DNA of 64,000 bases from the NCBI RefSeq assembly GCF_033807715.1, contig NC_084592.1, forward strand, positions 21,762,501 to 21,826,500, read 5' to 3'. Below the pieces are notes generated by a model. That model saw nothing but the letters and a program-made list of their open reading frames with translations, did not search any database and was not told the DNA's origin. The stretch is from Cololabis saira (Eukaryota > Chordata > Actinopteri > Beloniformes > Belonidae). Below, one piece after another: positions 55,181 through 64,000 of the stretch. The stretch's first letter is position 1, and each line of letters opens with the position of its first letter. The position numbers and the translations under genes were made by a program.

Positions 55181-55480
55181 GGGGAGAGAAAGCGAAACGC
55201 TGTCTTCCCTGCGCAGATTGTGATCAGGTGTCAGGCGCAGCTTGACAGCTTACCTTCTGTCAGCTGGGCAGGGGGGCGGGGCGGGGAGACGCCGCCGCAA
55301 CCCGACACCATCAATACCGCGCCGGCCACAGCTCCTTGGAGGACGAAAAAAAATCGTTACTCCTACCTTACGGCACGAAGCTGCACAGGGCCGGCGGGTT
55401 TCTTTAGGGAGGAAAAAAAGGAGCTTCACAAAGCTCCTATTTCCGTCCTGTACTTCAGACGCGCGATGCGAGAAGAAAAA

Positions 55481-55646
55481 AGGAGCCGATCCCATGCTGA
55501 CGCCGGAAGATATACCCTTCCGGGGGTCATGCAGGGGTCACGGGTGACGTGACATTGTTGGTATTGTACTCGACATGCGCATGCGCGAGGGGGAGATATC
55601 CAGTGCTTACAGCACCGCCTGGCGGTCAGTAGGGACGAAATAGAAC
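55481..55646. repeat. right inverted terminal repeat of the DIRS element
   Basis: Reverse complement of 50261-50425. As the element reads on the minus strand, this is its 5' end. It is also a perfect partner of 50520-50568 in the internal complementary region. Confidence 0.88.
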
Positions 55647-58600
55647 TATATTTATACATGCTGTGGTGGGACCTGTCATCAAAAAGAAAAATCTGAGCCC
55701 TCCATTCATTCAAAATTTAGGTTTCCTTTCTATTTTAGTTCTTTAAAAATCTCTTCATATCAATTTACAATCCTTTTTAGATGACAGTGGAATCTGTGAA
55801 AGGTTTCTGGCTTTAAATCCAGCTACCGCAGCGACATAGAGCTTTAATGATCTAGTTTTAACCATCAGATTCAGAGAAGTCTAGGAATCTGGCATGTTTA
55901 TATTTGGTATTTTGTCAGATTTTTTCAAAGCTTTTTCTTGTTATAGTGACAAGATAAAGGCTAAAGTGTATGCTTTCTTAAATTGATGCTTTAGTTGATA
56001 TATGTTTAGGAAACAACAGTATTATTCTGCAATAGTTGATGCAAAGGTGAAATCTAAAGTACTCTTTTGATTTTTGAGGCTAAATGCTTATTGCTCTTCA
56101 GCGCTATCTTGTTTGACAGCCTGTTGTGACACAAATAAAACGATATAGTTATTCTAACTTAACCTCTAATGCCTTAGAACTATCAGTGGCTGTTGAATTC
56201 ATCAATAAAATATGTAAAGAATTCATACAAAGACTTAATGGAAGACCACTCTACCAGCCTGTTATACTTATATATTCTGTGGCTCATGGACAAAATGAAC
56301 TGTCAGTGTCACAAGAATAGGCCTAAAGCTGTAGTAATTTGAGTGATTTATACAATAATATATGGAAAAAGATGAAATGACTAGCTTTACAGTAGGTATT
56401 ACTAGTAATTATGAGACCGTGAAAAAGTATCTTTCCCCAGATCTATTACCACAATATTTCTAGAAATAGTGACGTTTAAACTTGATAATTCCTCATCACA
56501 ACCCCACTTTATTTCCAACAGCAGGTGGCTTCATCAGCGGAAAAGATCCAATAAAGCTGATGCAGACTACCCGCCCATAGCCAAGTGGAGGCTTTTACTG
56601 TGTTAACAGTCTGCCAGTTCTCTCATGAGTCACTGAAAACAAACCAAAGGAGAATAATCTACCTTCCCAGGTGAACAGACATCCACCAAATACATGTGAA
56701 AATAGGAAATAAGTATGTAAAATCTTCTCTGCAGCATTCTTGTGGGGTGGTAACATTGTAGATTATTATTTTCTGTCGACAGCTCGTCATTGTGCAATCT
56801 GTCCATTAGTGAGCATATACCCACTTAAACCTGTGGAGGATCACTAAACCTATTCTAACTTCCACTGATGAAACTTGACAGGTTGGCAGTTGGTCACAGT
56901 CCTAGCACAGAGAGAGTGACAACCGTTCACACCTTCAGCTGATGCAGAATCAATTAATGTCACATGGATTTCTTTGAATGGTGAGAGGAAGCTGGCTTAC
57001 CCGTAAAAATGTCTCTCAGGCAGAGCAGGAACCTGCACAATTCCTGATGGGGTTTAAACACAGGAACTGTGCAGCACTAATCCCTGCATCACTTTATGGA
57101 CAGGTTTCTTGCTTACAAATGTTACAGGATGTGCCGCAAAATCACAGTTTGTAGTGACAGATTATTAAAAAAAATAATAATAATGATGGTACATTTTCAT
57201 CATTTATGAATTCAAAGGAAATTCATTGATATAGCTTATTCTTGAAAAAGCAATTTGATATTTATAAGTTGTAATATCGACTTGTCGATTATGCAAATTG
57301 ACAATATTTCTGAATGAACTACCAGCTTGTTGAGAGTTTATTTAAATTGAGTGGTAGTCGTAGTGGAAATGCTTGCTCTCCAGCCAAAACATTGCTAGAT
57401 TATTCCCCAGCCACACCACGTGCTAAAGTGTTTCTGGGTTAGTGTCGGTACCAAGCTCGGATGATTTGGAGGTCTGTCTCAGAAAGGGCATCCAAGATGA
57501 AAACGATGCCAAATTAATTTGCAGAACACGGTGATTCGCTGTGGTGACCCTTGTGAAGGGAAAACACCAAAGGAAAAGGAAAAAAATCTTTTTACTTTAC
57601 TTTTGCTTTCTAGTGTGGAACAGTGATGGCATTGATTACATTATTAGCTTGGAATGGACGACTTGCATCTTTTAATATGTGGTTTGTTATTTAAAATGCT
57701 GGAAAATTGTCAGATCTTGATACTTTTCTTAAAAAGGAATCAGTAATGGCAGATAAATATACAGCTGTAGATCTGTTGTTTTGTACTGAAGAGATAAAGT
57801 CGTACAGAATGGGATCAGAGTTTGGCATATGGAAACAAAGTGCATGCTGAGTCACTGTCAAAATTGCTTTTATTGTCATTGTGCAGTCACCTGAACAATG
57901 AAATTGTTGAAAGCATCTTCTGCAAAATGCATCACTGCCTTTTGAGGGATTGCAGGACCCCAATCAGCCCTTTTACTGACCTGCATATACACAGTCTTCT
58001 TTTGCTTTTGGCAAAATGTGGTGATCCCCTCAGAATATAGGACAGTTTCCATCTTTTTGGCACTTGGTGCACTTAAGGGCCCTGTCATCTCTGTTTTCTG
58101 TCCCTTTTCTTCAAGCACATCTAATATGATACTACACAGAAACCCATCTATATTATGTGTTATTTGTTTGGCGCCTGTGTGCTACAGGAGACCTGTAGGT
58201 CTAAATCCTACCTTATATGTAGGCAAAAGTAAGACTGTGTTTGTTGAAATAGATGCGTTAGACATTCAGCATGTGCTTCATGTGGAAATATCCCAATCTG
58301 GTGAAATCACATATAGCCACAATCTGTCAGTCAAATACACCCCATTACTACCTACTGTACAGTATGTGTTTTGACAGCTTTAACCATTTACTTTTAGTTA
58401 ATGCTTGCTGGGCATTGACTGTGACTGCTTAGATGTGGTTTTTCTCTCTTAAACCAACACACAGGGGCAGAGTGGTTGCAGGCATCTATATTTTTAGACA
58501 AATTTTTACTCTGAATTCGGCATGGCGCCGCTCAGATGGCAGCCTGTTGCCTGCAAATGTCATAGAGTTTTCTCCTGAGCTTTCATCTCTTTAAACTGTT

Positions 58601-59051
58601 ATTTTTCTTTTCTTTTTTTTTTAAACAAAAGTCAAAAAGTACCAGATTTGTGTGTTTTTCATCATCTGTGTAAAACCTAAAGTTATTCACTTGTGGAAGC
58701 TGCAGACTGAGTTTTATAGAAGCCAGCTAGTGGTCAGAAAAATACCTCAAATGCAGAAGAAATAAAGACGAGAGATCAAGGACATAGAGCAGGAGAAAAA
58801 TCAAGACGCAAAAGGAAATGGTGTTTAACTTTTCTTTTTTCCTCCTCGATCATCACAGGGAGTGTGAGATCCTGGGTTGGTGGGATGGGTGGACTCAGCA
58901 ACATATTTGAGACAGAGCTGCAGCAGGAGCTTATTCTGGACTCATGTGTCTCAAATATGGATTTCAAATGGTACGGGTAGACAGTAGACTTCAGAAAGAC
59001 AGACAAAGCTGGGATAAGAGGGCTTGCCGTGTCTGTTAACAACAAATGATG
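55647..59051. other. non-coding stretch, little recognised
   Basis: AT-rich, intron- or intergenic-like. At 57865-57910 TTATTGTCATTGTGCAGTCA and AACAATGAAATTG resemble the tail region of L2/CR1-type retroposons. No gene was recognised. Confidence 0.4.
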
Positions 59052-59150
59052 TGGGGCCCTGGATAGCTCAGTTGGTTGAGCGGGTGCAACGTATTCAGAG
59101 GCTATGGCCCTCGTGCAGGCGAGGCAGGTTCGAGTTTGCTGTCTCGCCAC
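59052..59150 (+). mobile_element. tRNA-like SINE or tRNA pseudogene
   Basis: GGGGCCCTGGATAGCTCAGT contains a good box A (TAGCTCAGTTGGTTGAGC) and is followed after about 55 bases by box B (GGTTCGAGT). The spacing is longer than in a plain tRNA and the 3' side does not pair with the 5' end. I take it as the head of a tRNA-derived SINE. Confidence 0.6.
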
Positions 59151-61378
59151 TTTCAGATTTCAGCCACGTCCACCTGATATAACCTTGCACATGCTGCAAC
59201 AATATTTAATAATTTGTTTCATTTCAATTCAGTATTATACTTGAAATTGGGGCAGTTGTCAGATCGCTTCTTTAGTATCTTGTTAATAAATTCAGGGAGA
59301 AGAAAAACACAGAATCTCACAGGAGCTGTTTGTTTCCAGATACAAAGAGAAATCATGCAGCAGTTTGGACCTTTGCATGCTCTCAGCCTCATTCCTCCAT
59401 CTCAGAAAGTTTCTGTTTAAACAGGCATCATTTCTGAGTGGAACACGATGGAGCTGAAGATACCTTTCAGCACTGAAGCAAAGAAGATTATCTCAGCCTA
59501 GATCCTTGGTTTGCTGCTGACACTTTTTGCCGATAAAAGCAGATCCGGCAGAATCAAAGTAAACGTGGCAATCAATTCCAATTCAATTTACAGACTAATT
59601 CAATTAAACTTTGTTTTCCACATATACATCTCAAAGCGTACCTGACAACTAGTGCTAGAGTTTGGTAGCAGGTCCTCTCTGTACCGATGCAAATAGAAAC
59701 ACAGCTGCACCTCTGCTCCACTGCCTCCAGCGAAAAAATAAAATAAAAAATACAGCATCACGAGTATTGTTTTTCTGCATGTTCATTAAGTTTTGAAACA
59801 GGAGACACTTTTATTTCAGAGAACACAGCCTCAACTGTCGCAGATGGGATCCAGATAGGTTGGTGTTGCTGGTGCTTTAAATAAAAGTGTTTATTTTGCT
59901 GATGGAGCAGTGTTTAGGGAATAGCCTGACTACAAGAGCTGGTGGTGGCAGTCCTTCCTACAGTGTGTGTGTCAGGCACATCATCTTTTCTGCATTCAGC
60001 CTTTGAATAATGCATGCTGTCTAACCAAATGCATCAGCAGCCTCTGTGGCATTTCTTCTCCCTTCAGCCAAACTGGAAGCAGCCCTTCTGCACACACGAA
60101 AGTTGAAAAGCAGCCAGCCCCGGTCCAAAACCACGGCTAAACAGTTGCTTTTCATGAATTTTATGTTCTTTGACAACAAAGAATGTCTGTCAGGATATAG
60201 ATTTATATTTATTTAAGAATATCTTTTTACATTAGTCAATATAGCTGCAGAGATGTGAAGGTTGAGGCAGCACCTCTGCTTTCTCAACATTTAGAAACCA
60301 GACCTCATGCTCCATTTTCACAGCTCATTTTGTGCTATCTGCAGCACTCTGGGGGCTTAGACCTCATGTGAGACGCTTCCCTGTGAGCTCGGTGACCTCT
60401 GAAACATGCCTATAGCTGGACTGAGTCAATCCTTATCAAAAAGATGACAGAGCCAGAGCTTCTGCGGCTCCGAAATGGGAGATCCAGGCATCGAGTTTCT
60501 CTCAGCCTCGACAGATGTTTTCTTTTCTTTCTGGGAATCCCTGAGATGTAAGAATATGTGCTTTTTTTGTTCTGATCAGAAGCTTTTCTATATATTTTAT
60601 TACAGTGTCCAAGCAAAATAAGTCTGGCGGTCATGGATCAACTGTTGCCCTGTAAAAGCTGAATGCCAAAAATGAGAGGACTTGGCAGCCACACTGCAGT
60701 TTCTGAAGTGTGCTCTCTCGGTATGAATGATCGCAGAAGACAGAAAACTAAAAATAAAAGCAGCTTTTATGCGGCAGAGCTCCATTATTGTTTGAAGGAA
60801 AAGTCGCACAAATTAGATGGCAGGGACTCCAGCGTTTGCTTGCTCTGCCTCTTTTGTGGTTTCGGTTCACACATATTTCTTTTGTCAAGTACAAAAGAAC
60901 GTTACTATTGTTGCAAGTGCTGCAGACCAATTGAGACGCTGCGCTGTGTGACGCCAGTAGTACAGTCAGTTCAGAATTTATACGACTTGATGGCAAAGGT
61001 GAAGGAAAACGGCAGAAAGCTGCGAGAGGAATTACGTCTGAGAACAGTGTGAGCTGCAGAGGCTGTTTATTATCTATAATCATTTAGGAGACTAGTCAAA
61101 ATAAGACCTTTAAACCACAAGCTCATCCCCTGAAGACTGTCTGGTAGCTAATAAACTGGCTTTTCAATTAGGCCCTATCTGACGTTTCAATGATAACACA
61201 GAAACCAATTACATGCTGGGCTGCAGACAACTCGTAATCTACTAAATAGTCTGATGTGACTCCCTTTTTTCCTCTTGTCTTTTCTCTCCACCGCAAATGC
61301 CTGAGTGTTTTTTGGTCTCCCACCAGGACAAGATATCAGTTATCAGCACTGAAAGCGCATCAGAGATGTCCCGTCAGC

Positions 61379-61379
<1 letters not shown>
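59151..61379. other. non-coding stretch, nothing recognised
   Basis: No recognisable gene or repeat family. The 129-codon plus frame at 60663-61052 has no domain that I know. Confidence 0.4.

Positions 61380-61380
<1 letters not shown>

Positions 61381-61450
<70 letters not shown>
61381..61450. repeat. (GT)n microsatellite
   Basis: 35 perfect GT units. Confidence 0.97.
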
Positions 61451-61452
<2 letters not shown>

Positions 61453-61879
61453 GGGCTTCAGAGGTGGGATGGGCAAAGGTTAATCTGTGGCTTCAGGGTT
61501 CTAACACCTGGATTCACAGGTTACGTTGCTTTTCATGTGTTTTCCTTAGACACTGTTGCTTATTTGCTTTTATTTCAACCATGTGCCTGTAAGGAATAAT
61601 ATCCACCATCAGCCTTACATACTTCTTCAGTCATCTTTGGATGACTAACGGAATTTTAATGATCAGTTATATTTGATCTGTAAAATACCACATTTAGCCA
61701 GCACGATGATAAAAACATCATCATTACATATGACATAAAGGTGATTGTTGGTTGCAAATCTTAAAAGACAGCTGGAAAATATCAGCATATGGGAAATAGC
61801 TAATGTCATGCATTCCCTCAGAAAATAACAAAAAAAAATTACCATTAGACCTTTCAACGGCTCCAATCCAGACAAAGTA
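61451..61879. other. non-coding stretch, nothing recognised
   Basis: AT-rich, no gene seen. Confidence 0.4.
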
Positions 61880-62200
61880 CTTCTTTGGGCTTTTGTAACA
61901 TCTGTATTATCAAAATTCTGCATCTGATTCAAAATGCTGCAGTGAGAAAGAAAAAGGAAGAAAAATCAATATTTGTATTTTCTTAAAACTGTAGTTCTTT
62001 GTTTCATGGTAAAATCCACATTAGAATTTAAAATGTTTGTCATCATATATGAAGCCCTTTCATGATCAAGAAGATTGCAATGGTGCACTCCACTTTGAGA
62101 GATCTGGATGGCTTGTGGTTTCCAGAAGTGAAACATGAGACATCCGGCTCTTCTCGCCAGAAGCTTGCTCCCAGTTTGGGTTTTGGAGGCAGACAACCTC
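61880..62200 (+). pseudogene. Rex1/CR1-like LINE reverse transcriptase fragment, very decayed
   Basis: CTGATTCAAAATGCTGCAGT encodes LIQNAA, and a later block gives GLWFPEV in the arrangement of the LINE C-terminal region also seen at 42600-43100. Many stops interrupt it. Confidence 0.45.
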
Positions 62201-62984
62201 TTTATTTTTAAGATTAGACTTTAATGTGTTCTTTATAATACAACTTATTCTCATGAATTCCAGGAGACATAGCCCCCACCCACCCTTGTCTAGTACTTAA
62301 CAGAACGTGCCTCTCTTTTAACTCCCTGTACATGTACATACCATAATGGCACCTTAAGTCATTTTTACACTGGTAAATAGAAAAAATGAAGAAAAAAAAA
62401 CTGCTGACAGACAGCAACATCTGGCTTTTGAGTGCATTAAGAAAATGTATAATTGACATTCAGTCCTGCAGGAGTTACAAGTATTTGATTACCTCCAGCT
62501 CCAGTTGGCATAAATAGAAACACAATATCCAAGTGAGCGGATCGTTATTCCATGAGGGTGCTGACCTTGGGGGGAAAGAGTGTATATGTAATAGGTTGCC
62601 ATAACAGAAATGAAAATACTCATATCAACAACAAACAGATAAAAAGATGAGACTGACTGATTTCACATGTCTGAGAGATACCTGGTGGTTCACTATCAGC
62701 CCCGCAGTGAGGACTGACTCCTGTGATCCAGTCAAAATAATACATTTCCCTAACTTTATCTGAAAGTATTGGATACACCATAATACCATGCCTCCATGTT
62801 GCCATAGCTTATGAGTGTTAAGCACAGAGTTTGCCTTATCAGTGTACCCACGTTTACAAATAAAACATGTTTGAACACTGTCCATGTAGTGTAAGAACTG
62901 CATTATTAACTTATTAATCTTCTGCAGTTCATTCCAAAGCATTGTATATAACCTCTGAGTAGCTTTCTGTGGATGAAACAGACT
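62201..62984. other. non-coding stretch, nothing recognised
   Basis: No gene or repeat family recognised. Confidence 0.4.
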
Positions 62985-63200
62985 CTAGAGCAGTGGTCAC
63001 CAACCCTAGTCCTCAAGATACTGTCCTGCACGTTTTGGATGATTCCCCGGTTCAGCACACCGTGACACAAGTGGATGTGTCACTCACAGTGTTGGGAATA
63101 ACCGCGTTAAAAATAGCGGAGGTACTAAATAATTACTATTTCAAACGTGACTCACCAGACTCACCTCAACCTGACTTACCTGACCTGACACACTAAAAAT
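62985..63200. mobile_element. fragment of a hAT-like MITE
   Basis: CAGTGGTCACCAACCCTAGT followed by CCTCAAGATACTGTCCTGCA is the start of a frequent fish DNA transposon. It is cut short and followed by GTGTTGGGAATAACCGCGTT, which looks like another repeat. Confidence 0.5.
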
Positions 63201-63230
63201 GACTCAGGCCAGATAACAGCAATTAGAAAT

Positions 63231-63733
63231 CGGCTGCATCCGAAATTGCATTCTTCCACCCTAATGAGTATGCAAAAACAGTATATGAGATTTTTTAGTG
63301 CGTCCAAAACATTAGTACGTACTCAATAGTACGTGCTATCCATACTCATTCCGGAGAAATGTATTAGTGTGGATTGATGGACACTAGCTAATCAGAAACT
63401 TCCCACAATGCAATGCAGCAGTGTTTGGTTGCCAAGTGATACGTATATGTCATAAGTATAATATTAAGTATGATAATATTATTATATAATATTAATATTA
63501 TAATATTCATATATAATAATATTATATACCGTAATGTCATCTTGTTTCGGCCAGGATAAACGAGAAATAGCAAAGCGGTGCGCTGTTACTGCTGCTGTGA
63601 CACGTCACTTCCTCCCAACAGCAGGAAGTGACGTGTGCGCTCTGAATAGTACGTCCGAATTAATGCATACTACTGATATTTACTCAAAAGTGTGCCGAAC
63701 TTAAGTATACTTTTTAGTATATGTGTTTAGTAT
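63231..63733. mobile_element. MITE fragment with GCATCCGAAATTGCAT end
   Basis: GGCTGCATCCGAAATTGCAT at the left, then many AGTACGT/AGTATAC motifs. The right end is not cleanly found. The interior has a perfect 13-bp hairpin (CACGTCACTTCCT with AGGAAGTGACGTG, 63601-63635) and an AT-only inverted repeat near 63480-63530. Confidence 0.5.
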
Positions 63734-63842
63734 GGCATTTCTCCCCTCTGTGGGGTTGCTGGTGGCCTGGGTTCCGGGCTATTCCGTGTCGGCCTCTGGT
63801 CTCGCGGGTGGCGGGGTTGCTCCCCCCCCTCCCCCACTATAG

Positions 63843-63843
<1 letters not shown>

Positions 63844-63924
<81 letters not shown>

Positions 63925-63985
63925 ACGAACACACATATACACACACACGCATGATCATATACATACACGCATACACACACATAGA
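63844..63985. repeat. (CA)n microsatellite with CA-rich tail
   Basis: About 39 perfect CA units to 63922, then imperfect CA-rich sequence to the end of the window. Confidence 0.95.
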
Positions 63986-64000
63986 CATACACGCTGGCTT

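Larger units (their letters stand above)
50235..55646 (-). mobile_element. DIRS-type tyrosine-recombinase retrotransposon, degenerate
   Basis: A 5.4-kb element that reads right to left. It has inverted terminal repeats (50261-50425 and 55481-55646), an internal complementary region (50470-50568), and broken gag, reverse transcriptase/RNase H and tyrosine recombinase genes in the DIRS order. The left terminus extends 26 bp beyond the part shared with the right one, as described for the terminal asymmetry of DIRS elements. No target duplication is seen, as expected for recombinase-based integration. Frameshifts and stops in every gene, a tandem-repeat-filled 5' part and a retroposon inside the recombinase gene show that it is dead. 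Confidence 0.85.

Noticed and set aside
59052..59150. Functional tRNA gene
   Set aside because: Box A and B are present, but the region between is too long and the acceptor ends do not pair. More likely a SINE.
60663..61052. 129-codon plus frame with several Cys pairs
   Set aside because: The Cys spacing does not form a zinc finger that I know, and the sequence is otherwise unremarkable.
61256..61592. Cys-Val repeat frames across (GT)n
   Set aside because: Microsatellite translation without protein features. The same holds for the frames over the (CA)n at 63844.

Overview
The window reads as nuclear DNA of a ray-finned (teleost) fish. It is AT-rich, carries long (TA)n, (GT)n, (CA)n and (GATG)n microsatellites, and is crowded with transposable elements of fish type: Ty3/gypsy and DIRS retrotransposons, Rex1/CR1-like LINE fragments, tRNA-derived SINEs and many short non-autonomous DNA transposons. 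I could not recognise any host protein-coding gene. The long plain stretches look like intron or intergenic DNA, and the only intact coding sequences belong to a retrotransposon.

Layout. 1-3277: simple repeats, a broken coiled-coil gene fragment, a SINE and a dead gypsy reverse transcriptase. 3278-13248: a DNA transposon with 25-bp inverted ends, split by a complete Ty3/gypsy element (4481-12826). The gypsy element has nearly identical LTRs, a tRNA-His-type primer binding site, gag, a -1 frameshift signal, pol and a polypurine tract. 13249-19978: nothing recognised. 19979-22522: a MITE next to a 2-kb teleost repeat. 25209-26117: a solo LTR interrupted by a TTAA-targeting transposon (family A). 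30356-31624: a longer relative of A that carries a possible spliced open reading frame. 32325-32775: a DNA-transposon exon remnant. 34136-34937 and 46793-47606: two copies, in opposite orientation, of an 0.8-kb TTAA element (family D). 44915-45602: a TTA-flanked PIF/Harbinger-like MITE. 46752-49610: a nest of transposons up to three levels deep. 50235-55646: a degenerate DIRS-type tyrosine-recombinase retrotransposon on the minus strand that keeps the inverted terminal repeats and the internal complementary region. 55647-64000: mostly plain DNA with a SINE, a LINE fragment, MITE fragments and microsatellites.

How the parts work together. In the gypsy element, gag ends just after a U UUA AAC heptamer. 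Seven bases further on lies a perfect 9-bp stem, and pol is open in the -1 frame across this site. The expected product is therefore Gag plus a smaller amount of Gag-Pol. The DIRS element, although its genes are broken, still shows how its two ends are copied into one internal junction. A palindromic MITE (called P here) recurs inside families B, D, E and F, so it travelled inside other transposons.
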